Assembly: GCA_020632695.1 (NCBI GenBank)
Contig: JACKFB010000007.1
Location: 124,001-188,000, forward strand
Source: Deltaproteobacteria bacterium
GTDB lineage: Bacteria > Myxococcota_A > UBA9042 > PHBI01 > JACKFB01
Direction of reading: 5' to 3'
DNA length: 64,000 bases
The notes beneath the pieces are model-generated. The model was given only the letters and a program-made list of their open reading frames with translations, ran no database searches and was not told where the DNA came from. The position numbers and the translations under genes were made by a program. The number at the start of each line of letters is the position of its first letter. Positions within the stretch are counted from its first letter, which is position 1. This document shows positions 52,653 to 62,028 of this stretch, piece by piece.

Positions 52653-55430
52653 ATGAGCCGTCGGCACTCCGTTGCATCGCTGCTCGCGGCTGCTCTTGTG
52701 GCAATGCCGGCTTGCGCCGAGAGCGCGTCGCCCGTCGACGCTGACGTCGGTGGCGGCGATGGGGTCGTCGACGGTCAGAAGAACAGCGCGCTTCTGTCAC
52801 CGTTTCGGCCTGGAACCCGCCTCATCTATGGCTCCGGCGGCACCGTGTCGAGCGAATTCGTGGTCTTTCGGCGCGAGGGCGAGCGCGCCGTCACCTCGGC
52901 CGGCGTCTGGCGCCACGTCAACGAGGGCTGGGGGCCCGAGTCCCCGCTGGCCTACTCGAGCGCGCTCGGCTTCGCTCCGGAGAGGGGCGCGGTGATCGGG
53001 CGGGTCACGCCGAGTCTGTTGGAGGTGCCTGACACGGTGCGCGAGGGCATGACGTGGACGTCCGGCCCGCACCGGTTCGAGGTGGTGCGGCGCACGTTCG
53101 AGGTCACAGCAGCGGGCACGCTTCCTGTGTGGGAGATCGAGCGCGGCGAGCGGGCCGACACTCCCGGGGCCTACGCGTTTCGCCCCGGCAGCAGCTTCTG
53201 GGCGGAGGGGGTCGGGCCGCTGACCGCTCCAGACGCGGTCGATAGCCGAGACCTCATCGGCGCATTCGTGCCGCTCGAGGACGCGCCGGATCAGCAACCG
53301 GACGCGCCGACCTTGGCGATGGAGCCGATGGCGATCACGGGCACGGACGCCAAGTCGTGGGTGGGCGCGGAGCCCGAGGTGGGCTGGGCGTGGTCGCGCG
53401 GCGGACAGACGGTGCTCTATCTACGGATTCGCGGCTGGACCGGTGGCTTCGGACAGACCGTGCTGCGGCGGAGCTGGAGCTGCTGGCGGTTCACGGCCGG
53501 TGACACTCGGACCGCCGCCGTCGAGGAGCCGAAGATGGAGAGCGCCGACCTGGACAGCCCCAGCACGACCGACATCAACTGCTATGGGATCTTCCGAGGC
53601 CCGAACGAGGGAACGCTCGAGATGCCGTGGAAGCCCGCGTGGAACACGCGCGGGGTGTGGATCGACGCAGACGCGATTCGCATGCCTTCGCCTGCGCCAA
53701 ACCACGCCCAGGCGGGGGTGTCAGTGACGAAGACGGTGCATCCGGAGTTCACCTTCGTTGGCGGCGGCCCCGGAGCAATCCCGGCAGGCCTCACGCACGG
53801 TGAGCTGATGTACCGGCTCCAGGGCGGGGGCGACTACGCCAATCACATGCCGCAGCTTCCGGCGCTCGGGCACTTTCGGGGGCTGAGCGGCCTCACGAGC
53901 GCGCGCCACCTGCAGACACCGCGGCATCCGCTGGCCCTCGAGTTCGCGGGCGGACTCGTCGCCGAGGCGTGGCTCGACGCGGACGGCACGGTCGGCGAGC
54001 TCGCGCCAGTGGCCCAGCTTGGCGGCGCCCAGACCTGGCTTGCCCGCGAGGGGGCGAACGACCTGTTGATGGTCGACGCGCAGGGGCGCGTCGACGAGTT
54101 GGTGGTCGACGGAGACGGCGTGCGCGTCGAGCGCCTCGGCGTGCTGGACCTGCCCGAGGGCGTCGAGGCGCGGCTCGCGTTTCGGATCGACGAGCAGGTG
54201 CTCGGGGTTGTCACCTTCGAGGTCACCGAGGAAGATCCGGTGGGTTCGGAGCCTGACACGCGGAAGACCGGGTTCTGGCGAGTTGCCCTCGGCGCCCCGG
54301 AGTCGCCGCGGCCGCAGGTCAAACCGGCGCCGGCGCTCATGGTGAGCGCCACCAACGCGGGCTCGGACCTGCTGGTCTGCTGGCAACCGACGGAGCCGAG
54401 GACGGCCATCGAGCCGGGTGGCTGGGAACTCGGCGGGGCGCCGGCGCTGGCGGTGATTCCGCGCGGCGACTCCTGCGCGCTCATCGTCCGCGACGCCACC
54501 CTGGCGCGAGACCCGTACCTCATGGGCGGCAACACGGCGGTGGGGCCCGTGCCGGGGGTCGGCCGGATGCTCATCACGGTCCCCCGGGAGCTGGTTGAGC
54601 TGCCGATGCCGTCGGCGTCCAGCGACGCCGAGGAAGCGCTCCACGCCGCAGCACCCATTGGGATGCTCTTCGACAGCTACGGCCTGCCGCTGCGCGGGAC
54701 CGTGGAGACGCAGACGAAGGAGCTGCGCACGACCTACGATGCGCGAGGCGATCTCTGGGTGATCGAGGTGCCGGAGCCCGCGACGGGGATGGTCGCGGTC
54801 AAGCGGCTGACCGGGGGCAACCCGGTCGCCGTCACGGTTCCGGGCGACAAGGACCAAGGATTCTACGGCCTGGTCGAGGGTGGCGGCGTCATCTTGAGCC
54901 CGCAGGGCACGACCCTCGCCATCAAATCCGACGGCACGATCGTGGAGCTGCACCCATGGAACTTCACGTTGGTCCTCTTCGCCGACGGCACCCAGTGCGG
55001 CTCTGGCCCGAACGGGCTCCGGTGCGCCGACCCGGCGGGGGTCGTGCGCGATCTCGGAGGCTACGCTCCGACCAAGGTCGAGCTGATCGGAGACCGCATC
55101 GTCATCAATCGGTGGCGAGAAGGGAGCGGCGGCGTCCAAGAAGGCACGGAGTACTTCGACCCCAAGACCGACACCTTCATGCCCCTGCCTCAGATCCTCT
55201 TCGACTACGTGCGCGGACCCGGTGGCGAGCTCTTCGCAAGACAAGGCGACCTCTCGGTGCCGGGCACGTTGAAAGCCTTGGTCCAGGTCGCACGCGACGG
55301 GGTCGTGCCTTTCGACGACGGCGACCCCATCTATCAGGCCGAGTTCGCGAGGCCCATCGACCAGCTCCTGGTGCTCGAGGACGCCTACCTGCTGCGCCGC
55401 GGCACCGACTACACGCGGGTGCTGCGATGA
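52653..55430 (+). CDS. Large lipoprotein of unknown function (paralogue 1)
   Basis: The 925-residue protein starts at ATG 52653, where the signal peptide begins (MSRRHSVASLLAAALVAM, lipobox MPAC); an upstream in-frame start at 52608 lies on the -10 box. The mature part is beta-rich, with no recognised catalytic site. The middle and C-terminal parts have repeated short strands suggestive of a beta-propeller or beta-sandwich series. It is clearly related to the next gene: GGWELGGAPALAVIPRGDSC aligns with EGWQLGDEAPLAVAPHFADE, and GGELFARQGD with SGRLFARRGA. The two genes overlap by 4 bases, so they are co-expressed. Codon use is less uniformly G+C-rich than in the dcw genes. Confidence 0.8.
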   Translation: MSRRHSVASLLAAALVAMPACAESASPVDADVGGGDGVVDGQKNSALLSPFRPGTRLIYGSGGTVSSEFVVFRREGERAVTSAGVWRHVNEGWGPESPLAYSSALGFAPERGAVIGRVTPSLLEVPDTVREGMTWTSGPHRFEVVRRTFEVTAAGTLPVWEIERGERADTPGAYAFRPGSSFWAEGVGPLTAPDAVDSRDLIGAFVPLEDAPDQQPDAPTLAMEPMAITGTDAKSWVGAEPEVGWAWSRGGQTVLYLRIRGWTGGFGQTVLRRSWSCWRFTAGDTRTAAVEEPKMESADLDSPSTTDINCYGIFRGPNEGTLEMPWKPAWNTRGVWIDADAIRMPSPAPNHAQAGVSVTKTVHPEFTFVGGGPGAIPAGLTHGELMYRLQGGGDYANHMPQLPALGHFRGLSGLTSARHLQTPRHPLALEFAGGLVAEAWLDADGTVGELAPVAQLGGAQTWLAREGANDLLMVDAQGRVDELVVDGDGVRVERLGVLDLPEGVEARLAFRIDEQVLGVVTFEVTEEDPVGSEPDTRKTGFWRVALGAPESPRPQVKPAPALMVSATNAGSDLLVCWQPTEPRTAIEPGGWELGGAPALAVIPRGDSCALIVRDATLARDPYLMGGNTAVGPVPGVGRMLITVPRELVELPMPSASSDAEEALHAAAPIGMLFDSYGLPLRGTVETQTKELRTTYDARGDLWVIEVPEPATGMVAVKRLTGGNPVAVTVPGDKDQGFYGLVEGGGVILSPQGTTLAIKSDGTIVELHPWNFTLVLFADGTQCGSGPNGLRCADPAGVVRDLGGYAPTKVELIGDRIVINRWREGSGGVQEGTEYFDPKTDTFMPLPQILFDYVRGPGGELFARQGDLSVPGTLKALVQVARDGVVPFDDGDPIYQAEFARPIDQLLVLEDAYLLRRGTDYTRVLR

Positions 55431-58400
55431 TTCGCCGCATCGCGCTGCTGGTGGTCGCGAGTGTCGCCGCATCTGGCTGCGCTCAGGACGACGCCACGCC
55501 GAACGAGACCCCGCCGGCCACCGTGTCGAAGGCCAGCGCCACCTTCACGTCCCAAGGCAGCGGCGACACCAACGCGGAGCGCCTCGACCCGCTGCGGTCC
55601 GGCCAGCTCGCCATCTCGACCGCTACGGGCGCCTCCCGCGCGGTCACCGGCAAGGCGCTGTTCGGCGGCGACGCGCTGACCGAGGTGATCTGGGCGCGGC
55701 CGGGCATCGCGACGTGGCTCGCGTTCGATGAGCTGGGCCTCGTGGCCTATGGCGACTCGGTGGTCGGCCTCTACGCGGAGCCGCGGCTGCTCGTCCCCGA
55801 CTCGGTCCGGTTGGGCATGGCCTGGGAGTCGGGGGGCCACGTCTTCGAGGTCACCGATCGCGCCACCGCCGACACCGCCTGGGGCAGCGTCCCCACATGG
55901 ACGATCACCGAAGACGCGGCTGACGCCGAGGTCGCGCGCCCGCTCGTCGCCAGATACGCCGAGGGCCATGGCGTCATCGCGTGGGGCGACGAGATCTTCG
56001 ACGCCATCATCGAGCCCACCGTCGACATCGAGGCCCGCGCCCCGGAGTCGGTGGCGCTGAAGCCGTGGGTACAGGGCGGCTGGCACTTCACCGTCACCGG
56101 CGACGCCGCGGACGCCTGGGCGCTGGACCCCGACCCGGGCCGCTGGCCGCTGATGGTCGGGATGCCTCGGGTCATCGTGCCCGGCACCTTCACCACGTCG
56201 TCCGGCTGCGCGCTGTTTGCGGCGGGCCTCGCCTGGGAGCGCGTCCCCGCGATTCGCGACAAGGACGATGACGGTTACGAGAACCTCGACTGCCTGCCCG
56301 GACTGCACGCGTCGTCCGCGTGGCTGCCTCCCGGCATGAACGCGCCCGTGGACTGGGGCCCAGGCGGCGGCCGCAACGTAGGCGCCACGACGTTTGGGGG
56401 CAGCGAGCCCAGAGTCGATGGGTTTACCGAGGCGCCGCTCCCGGGTGAAGCGGACGAAGAGCTGCTCCAGCTCGGGCCCTTGGCGACCCAGATGGCGCCG
56501 GGTGGCGCAGAGTTCAGCCTCGCGAGCCCCGTCTACGCCCCCGACGCGAGCGCGGGCGGGCACCCCGTGGCGATGCTCACCGGAACGGGCGGGCTCGCGA
56601 CCACGTCGCTGGCCCCGAGTGGCACGCCTCGCGGCCTGGGCGTCGGCCCGTGGACCGGGCCGTGGTGGAGCTACCGCGTGACACCGTCGGAGCGCCACGT
56701 GCTCGTCACGACCCCCGCCGGCTCGGTCGACCGCCTCTGGTACGACGGGCTGTCGTGGCGCCGCGAACCCTTGCTCGACGCGGCCTTGCCCGAGGGGGCG
56801 CTGCGCGTCTATGCGGCGTTCGACCTGCCCGACGCCGCCGGGCGGGTGCTCATCCTCACCCTGCACCCGGGACGCGATGGCGGGCCGCCGGAGACCCGCT
56901 TCTGGACCGCCGACATCCCGACCGTGCGCCCCGTCCGCCCCTGGGTCGACGCGATGTCGGTGAGCATGCAGCAGCTCGACGACCGCGTCGTCCGCGTCTG
57001 TCTGCCTCCGAAGCCGGGGGGCGCGCCGCTCGAGGGTTGGCAGCTCGGAGACGAGGCTCCCCTCGCGGTGGCACCTCACTTCGCGGACGAGCGCTGCGTC
57101 ACGCTCTTCGGCGACCGCGCCTTCGGTAGCCATGTGGTCGTGGAAGCCCCGCTCTTGTCAGGAGGAAACGTGCGGCTCGCAGCGCCGACCCGCCAGGACT
57201 CGACCTGGAGCCGGTCGGCGGGCCCGACGCTGAGTGCCGGCGGCTGGGTCGACGCCTCCGGGACGCCGGCAGGTAGCGGCCTGCTCTTCGGCACCGTCCA
57301 CGGCGGGGGCGGAGCGCAAGTCGGCACCTTTGTGTTTCCCGCACACCACGAGACGACCTTCCCGGACATCGGCGGCAACGGCCTTTGGATCGCCGAGCGC
57401 AACAGCGGTTGGTACCTCGCCGGGGCGACCGGGACGCGCCGCGTGTTTCCCGAAGCATTCGGCTTGCTCTTCTCGACGGTCAGCGGCTACGCGGCAGGCG
57501 GCGGCCTGCTCTGGGCGGGCTATCTGGCCCCCGACGGCACGCACACCGCCTTGCCGGACGCGACCAACGACCTGCTCGCCATGGCCCGGCTGGTCGACGG
57601 GACCGTCTGCGGCAACACCGCCACGGAGGTGCGCTGTGTGGCCCCTGACAACACGGTCCGTACGGCGACCTCGAGCCCCCCGACGCTGCCCAGCGGAAGT
57701 ACATACGACTGGTGGCCGCTGTCCGACGACACGCTGGTGATGGCGCTACCCTCTGGAGGCGTGTGGCACCTGGATCCGGACGCGATGAGCCTCGTCGAGC
57801 TGGACCCGGCCATCCTGACCGAGCCCGCTTGGGATCCCTCGGGCCGACTCTTCGCTCGCCGCGGCGCTGGCTGGGTCGAGGTGACCGCGAACGCTCTGGT
57901 GTCCATGCCGCAATTCGACGGCCGGGGGCTGGTCCCCGGCGCCAATTGGTTCGTGGGCCTCGAGCAGTCCGCGCCCGCGGTCATCCTGCCCCGCTGGCCC
58001 GCCGACCCGGCCGAGGGCGAGGACTGCGGGCCCAGCGCGTGTACGTCATGGTCGGCCTGCGACTATGCCGATGCGTGCGACCAGACGGGCAGCCGCACGC
58101 GCGAGTGCGCCGCACGCACGTTGATCGGCGGCGAGTGCGTGCGCGCGACCGTCGTCGAGACCGACGCCTGCTCTCGAGCGACCACCGGGCGCACCTGCGG
58201 CGAGCCGTGCACTGCGTGGAGCAAGTGCATCGTCGAGAACGACTGCCGCGTGTTCGGCGAAGAGTCGCGGGTCTGCACGCCGCGGTCCTGTCAGGCCGAG
58301 ACCTGCGTGGTGAGCGGTGAGGAGTTCGTCGAGGCGCGACAGTGCATGCGCCCTGAGCCCGCCGGAACCGACTGTGGCCCTGGCACGACCTGCGACGGCG

Positions 58401-58543
58401 CGCTCTGCTTGGAGACCGACTGCAGCGACGGCGCAGACAACGATGGCGACGACCTCGTCGACTGCGAAGACCGCGACGACTGCCTGCTCAAACCGTGCGC
58501 GCCCGACAAGACCTGCAACTTCATGAACACCTGCGGCTTCTAG
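55427..58543 (+). CDS. Large lipoprotein (paralogue 2) with thrombospondin-like tail
   Basis: The 1038-residue protein starts at ATG 55427, in ATGA overlap with the previous gene, and has a lipobox SGC (Cys about 18). About 850 residues repeat the fold of paralogue 1. Unlike paralogue 1 it has a cysteine-rich C-terminus: two degenerate thrombospondin type 1-like units (CTSWSACDYADACDQTGSRT and CTAWSKCIVENDCRVFGEES) and the D-x-D-x-D-G module DCSDGADNDGDDLVDCED near the end. Such tails are common on exported proteins of Myxococcota. Function unknown; surface binding or adhesion is only a guess. Confidence 0.82.
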   Translation: MIRRIALLVVASVAASGCAQDDATPNETPPATVSKASATFTSQGSGDTNAERLDPLRSGQLAISTATGASRAVTGKALFGGDALTEVIWARPGIATWLAFDELGLVAYGDSVVGLYAEPRLLVPDSVRLGMAWESGGHVFEVTDRATADTAWGSVPTWTITEDAADAEVARPLVARYAEGHGVIAWGDEIFDAIIEPTVDIEARAPESVALKPWVQGGWHFTVTGDAADAWALDPDPGRWPLMVGMPRVIVPGTFTTSSGCALFAAGLAWERVPAIRDKDDDGYENLDCLPGLHASSAWLPPGMNAPVDWGPGGGRNVGATTFGGSEPRVDGFTEAPLPGEADEELLQLGPLATQMAPGGAEFSLASPVYAPDASAGGHPVAMLTGTGGLATTSLAPSGTPRGLGVGPWTGPWWSYRVTPSERHVLVTTPAGSVDRLWYDGLSWRREPLLDAALPEGALRVYAAFDLPDAAGRVLILTLHPGRDGGPPETRFWTADIPTVRPVRPWVDAMSVSMQQLDDRVVRVCLPPKPGGAPLEGWQLGDEAPLAVAPHFADERCVTLFGDRAFGSHVVVEAPLLSGGNVRLAAPTRQDSTWSRSAGPTLSAGGWVDASGTPAGSGLLFGTVHGGGGAQVGTFVFPAHHETTFPDIGGNGLWIAERNSGWYLAGATGTRRVFPEAFGLLFSTVSGYAAGGGLLWAGYLAPDGTHTALPDATNDLLAMARLVDGTVCGNTATEVRCVAPDNTVRTATSSPPTLPSGSTYDWWPLSDDTLVMALPSGGVWHLDPDAMSLVELDPAILTEPAWDPSGRLFARRGAGWVEVTANALVSMPQFDGRGLVPGANWFVGLEQSAPAVILPRWPADPAEGEDCGPSACTSWSACDYADACDQTGSRTRECAARTLIGGECVRATVVETDACSRATTGRTCGEPCTAWSKCIVENDCRVFGEESRVCTPRSCQAETCVVSGEEFVEARQCMRPEPAGTDCGPGTTCDGALCLETDCSDGADNDGDDLVDCEDRDDCLLKPCAPDKTCNFMNTCGF

Positions 58544-58568
58544 CCGCTCGAGGCGGAACTCGAGCGGC
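58543..58568. terminator. Hairpin at the end of the lipoprotein operon
   Basis: GCCGCTCGAG, loop GCGGAA, CTCGAGCGGC: a perfect 10-base-pair stem that begins in the stop codon of paralogue 2. It could also serve convergent tex transcripts. Confidence 0.6.
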
Positions 58569-58654
58569 CGGTCGCGGTGCTCCTCGTGGCCGCCGGACTC
58601 CGGCGGGGCCGTGACCCCTCGAGCACCGAGCGCGCCCCGTCCTGGGATCGACCG

Positions 58655-60760
58655 TCAGTTCGTGGGCGCGAGGCGTTCCAGCGAGATGCGCTTCCTGGGC
58701 ACATCGACGCTCAGCACGCGAACCGGGATGCGGTCCCCGGCTCGGACGACGGCGTGGGGGTCCCGCACGAACCCAGCCGCCAGCTTGGAGACGTGGACGA
58801 GTCCGTCCTGGTGGACGCCGATGTCGACGAAGGCGCCGAAGTCGGTGACGTTGGTGACGACGCCTTCGAGCTCCATCCCGTCGCAGAGGTCGGTGATGGA
58901 GTGGACGTCGTCCCGGAACTTCGGCGCTTCGAAGGCGCTTCGCGGATCGCGGCCGGGTCTGGCCAGCTCGGCGATGATGTCGCGCAGGGTGGGCAGGCCG
59001 AGCTCAGCGTCGGCGTAGCGCTCCAGCGGGATGGAGTGCGCCAGGGTGGCGTCGCCGACGAGGCGGGCCAGCGGGACGCCGAGGTCGTTGGCCATGCGCT
59101 CCACGACGGGGTAGCACTCCGGGTGAACGGCCGAGGCGTCGAGCGGGTTCGGCGCGCCGGGGACGCGCAGGAAGCCCGCGCACTGCTCGTAGGTCCTGGC
59201 GCCCAGTCCAGGCACCTTCATCAGCGCCGAGCGGCTCGGAAATGCCCCGCGCCGCGCTCGCTCGGCGACGATGGTCTGCGACAGCTTCGGCCCGATCCCG
59301 GCCACCTGCGCCAGCAGCGGCGCGCTCGCCGTGGCCAGGTTCACCCCGACGCGATTGACGCAGCTCTCGACGACGTCCGACAGCCGCTGCCGCAGCGCGC
59401 CCTGGTCCACGTCGTGCTGGTACTGCCCGACGCCGATCGCCTTCGGGTCGATCTTCACCAACTCCGCCAGCGGGTCCTGAAGGCGCCGCGCGATCGACAC
59501 CGCGCCGCGCATCGTCACGTCCATCCCAGGCAGCTCGGCCCGGGCGATATCGGATGCGCTGTAGACGCTGGCGCCCGCTTCGTTGACGCTGACGACGACC
59601 ACATCGGGGCACTGGTCCGCCACCACCCGGCGGATCGCCGCCTCCGCCTCGCGCCCGCCGGTGCCGTTTCCGACCGCGACCGCGTCCGGTCGGTGATTCG
59701 CCAGCAATTCCTTCAAGATCTGGAGCGACCGCGGGTCCTCGCGACCCACCAGGTGCACGGTCGCCTCGGCCAGCACCTCGCCGGTCGCCGACACCACCGC
59801 GCACTTGCATCCCGTGCGGATGCCCGGGTCCACGCCCAGCACCTTGCCGGCTCCGAGCGGCGGCGCCATCAGCAGGGCTTCGAGGTTCTGACCGAAGACC
59901 GCGATGGAGGCCTTGTCGGCGTGGGTCTTCAAATCGGCGCGGACGGCGGTCTCGGCCGAGGGGATGAGCAGCCGCTTCAGGCTGTCCTCCACCGCGTCCC
60001 GAAGCGCCGGCCCGAGCGGCGACCGGGGCTCGTAGCGGATGCGGCGCAGGACGTTGTCGACCGCCCGCCCGAGATCCACCGCGACCGACACGCTGAGGAA
60101 CCCCTCGGCCTCGCCTCGGCATACCGCCAGATACCGGTGCGGAGGCACGCGGTCGACGCGCTCGGTCGCGCCGTAGAACGCCTCGAACGCCGACGGCCCA
60201 TCGGGCGCCGTCCGCTTCTTCTTCGTCACCAGCTCGCCATGTCGCGCCAGGGCCTCGCGGAGGAGGCGCCGCAGCTCGGGACGATTGGCCAGCTCCTCGG
60301 CAACGATATCCTGCGCTCCCGCCAGGGCCTCCGCAGCCGGCCGACGCTCGAGGCGCTCGACCTGACGCAGGATCAGCTCGGCCAGCGGCCCGTACCCCGC
60401 CTCCCGAGCCTTGTCCGCGCGCGTCTTGCGGCTCTTCTTGAAGGGCGCGTACAGATCCTCGAGCTCCGCCCTGCTCCTGCACGCCTCGAGCCGCGCCACC
60501 AGCGCCGGGGTCAGCGCCCCCTGCTCGGCAATCGCCGCCTCGATGGTCTTCCGCCGCGCCGCCAGGTCCACCAGCGCCTGCCTGCGCTCGGCGATATCCC
60601 GAATCTGCACCTCATCGAGCGACCCGGTCCGCTCCTTGCGGTAGCGCGCGATGAAAGGCACCGTCGCGCCCTCGTCGAGCAAAGCCACCACAGCCGCCAC
60701 CCCCTGCGGGGACAGCGACAGCGAGGAGGCGATCTCGGCGGACAGGTCGCGATGCGTCAT
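58655..60760 (-). CDS. tex: Tex-family S1 RNA-binding protein
   Basis: The 701-residue protein is a transcription accessory factor of the Tex/Spt6 family. It begins with the usual helical part (MTHRDLSAEIASSLSLSPQG, then ATVPFIARYRKERTGSLDE, about 30-48), has the YqgF-like nuclease fold (VLGVDPGIRTGCKCAVV, about 315-331), helix-hairpin-helix segments (ELPG-type, KVPGLGARTYEQCAGFLRVP) and the C-terminal S1 domain (GMELEGVVTNVTDFGAFVDI). It is about 70 residues shorter than typical Tex. ATG 60760 lacks a ribosome site and lies where transcription should begin from the promoter at 60768-60796. The open frame upstream runs through the hexamer array and is not a real extension. Confidence 0.93.
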   Translation of the reverse strand: MTHRDLSAEIASSLSLSPQGVAAVVALLDEGATVPFIARYRKERTGSLDEVQIRDIAERRQALVDLAARRKTIEAAIAEQGALTPALVARLEACRSRAELEDLYAPFKKSRKTRADKAREAGYGPLAELILRQVERLERRPAAEALAGAQDIVAEELANRPELRRLLREALARHGELVTKKKRTAPDGPSAFEAFYGATERVDRVPPHRYLAVCRGEAEGFLSVSVAVDLGRAVDNVLRRIRYEPRSPLGPALRDAVEDSLKRLLIPSAETAVRADLKTHADKASIAVFGQNLEALLMAPPLGAGKVLGVDPGIRTGCKCAVVSATGEVLAEATVHLVGREDPRSLQILKELLANHRPDAVAVGNGTGGREAEAAIRRVVADQCPDVVVVSVNEAGASVYSASDIARAELPGMDVTMRGAVSIARRLQDPLAELVKIDPKAIGVGQYQHDVDQGALRQRLSDVVESCVNRVGVNLATASAPLLAQVAGIGPKLSQTIVAERARRGAFPSRSALMKVPGLGARTYEQCAGFLRVPGAPNPLDASAVHPECYPVVERMANDLGVPLARLVGDATLAHSIPLERYADAELGLPTLRDIIAELARPGRDPRSAFEAPKFRDDVHSITDLCDGMELEGVVTNVTDFGAFVDIGVHQDGLVHVSKLAAGFVRDPHAVVRAGDRIPVRVLSVDVPRKRISLERLAPTN

Positions 60761-60767
60761 CGCCGCG

Positions 60768-60796
60768 GGACTAGCGATGTCGGCAGCGGACGTCAA
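60768..60796 (-). promoter_or_regulatory. Predicted tex promoter, leaderless
   Basis: On the minus strand TTGACG (60796-60791), 17-base spacer, TAGTCC (60773-60768). The first base of the ATG is at 60760, about 8 bases after the -10 box. The hexamer array starts 8 bases upstream of the -35 box. Confidence 0.5.
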
Positions 60797-60803
60797 GGTG
60801 ACG

Positions 60804-61415
60804 GAGGCCGAGGCCGAGGCCGAGGCCGAGCCCGGGGCCGAGGCCGGGGCCGGGGCCGGGCCGAGACCGAGGCCGAGACCGAGGCCGGGGCCGAGGCCGG
60901 GGCCGGGGCCGGCGCCGTGACCGAGACCGAGACCGGCGCCGGGGCCGAGGCCGGGGCCGGGGCCGAGGCCGGGGCCGAGACTGAGACTGAGGCCGAGACC
61001 GAGACTGCCGAGACTGAGGCCGAGGCCGAGGCCGGCGCCGAGACCGGAGACTGAGGCCGAGACCGAGGCCGAGAGGCCAGACTGAGAGGCCGAGAGAGGC
61101 CGAGAGACTGAGGCCGAGACCGAGGCCGAGGCCGAGCTGAGACTGAGACTGAGACCGAGACTGAGACCGAGACCGAGACCGAGGACCGACCGAGACTGAC
61201 TGGGGCGAGGCCGAGACCGAGACCGAGGCCGAGACCGAGACTGAGACTGACCGAGACCGAGACTGAGACCGGGGCCGAGACCGAGACCGCCGGGACTGAG
61301 GAGACCGAGACTGGACCGAGACCGGGGCCGAGACCGGCACCGGCACCGAGGCCGAGACCGGCACCGAGGCCGAGACCGGCACCGGGGCCGAGACCGGCAC
61401 CGAGGCCGAGACCGT
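60804..61415. repeat. CTCGGN hexamer array 1 of the 61-kb locus (GAGGCC/GAGACC on plus strand)
   Basis: About 610 bases of GAGGCC, GAGACC and GGGGCC hexamers on the plus strand, i.e. CTCGGC/CTCGGT on the other. All six frames stay open for long stretches and give only A-E, T-E or S-V dipeptide runs. It runs from the tex promoter to a spacer before a large palindrome. Confidence 0.9.
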
Positions 61416-61462
61416 GACCGGCCCCGGTGCCGGTCTCGGACCCGCCCTTCACCCATCGCCCC

Positions 61463-61625
61463 CCTCCAGGGCCGCCAGTCGAGGTGGGTGTCGCCACTTC
61501 GGCGCTGGGCCGTCAAGGACCTGCGTCGCTTCGCTCCTCGGCCGCTTCGCGGCGGCCTGCGGCCGTCCCTGACGGCCCAGCGCCGAAGCGGCTGGTGGTG
61601 GGGGCTCAACTGGCGGCCCTGGAGG
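61463..61625. repeat. Large 163-base interrupted palindrome
   Basis: Outer arms 61463-61479 and 61609-61625 are 17 bases and perfectly complementary (CCTCCAGGGCCGCCAGT on the left). Inner arms 61497-61515 and 61570-61588 are 19 bases and perfect; one mismatch later GGAC/GTCC adds four pairs. The 44-base centre has its own hairpin GCCGC-TTC-GCGGC. Between outer and inner arms are unpaired strands of 17 and 20 bases. The element ends 6 bases before the start codon of the four-helix-bundle gene and contains that gene's GGAGG in its right arm. Confidence 0.9.
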
Positions 61626-61631
61626 CGAGAG

Positions 61632-61976
61632 ATGGTTGGCGAGTCGGGGATGGATGCGGAGCGGGTGGCGGCGCGGCCGGCGGTGGGGCTCTTCGGGTTG
61701 GCGCGGGGGTTGCCGCCTTCGTTCCGGGGCTTGGGAGACCAGGCGACGCGGGCGGGGGCGTCGGCGGCGCTGAACCTGGCCGAGGGCTCGGGGCGCTTCG
61801 GGCGGGACCGGGTGCAGCACTACCGCATCGCCTACGGCAGCGCGCGGGAGGCGTCGATGGCGTTGGAGCTGATGGTCGGCGCGGGGGCAGTGCCGGAGGC
61901 GGCCGGTGCGGAGGTGCTGGAGCTGCTGGACCGGGTCAAGGCGATGACCTGGCGGATGATCCACCCGCGGCGGTAG
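61632..61976 (+). CDS. Four-helix-bundle protein (S23 / 23S rRNA intervening-sequence family)
   Basis: The 114-residue protein has the family core ASAALNLAEGSGRFGRDRVQ, then HYRIAYGSAREASMALELMV and a last helix VLELLDRVKAMTWRMI. The pattern N-L/I-A-E-G-x-G-R with a following I-A-x-G-S-x-x-E/A is diagnostic. ATG 61632 is preceded by GGAGGCGAGAG in the right arm of the palindrome. Family members form pentamers; the gene was first noted in intervening sequences of 23S rRNA genes, but free-standing copies are widespread and their function is unknown. Here it stands between two hexamer arrays with no rRNA nearby. Confidence 0.82.
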   Translation: MVGESGMDAERVAARPAVGLFGLARGLPPSFRGLGDQATRAGASAALNLAEGSGRFGRDRVQHYRIAYGSAREASMALELMVGAGAVPEAAGAEVLELLDRVKAMTWRMIHPRR

Positions 61977-62028
61977 CGCGAGCGGCGGCGGCGGCGGCGG
62001 TCGGGGTGGCCGCCGCCGCAGGGGTCGG

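Noticed and set aside
60761..61609. N-terminal extension of Tex of about 280 residues through the hexamer array
   Set aside because: Tex homology begins at the ATG at 60760; the extension is Ser-Val/Arg-Pro dipeptide runs and the palindrome, and a good promoter lies between.
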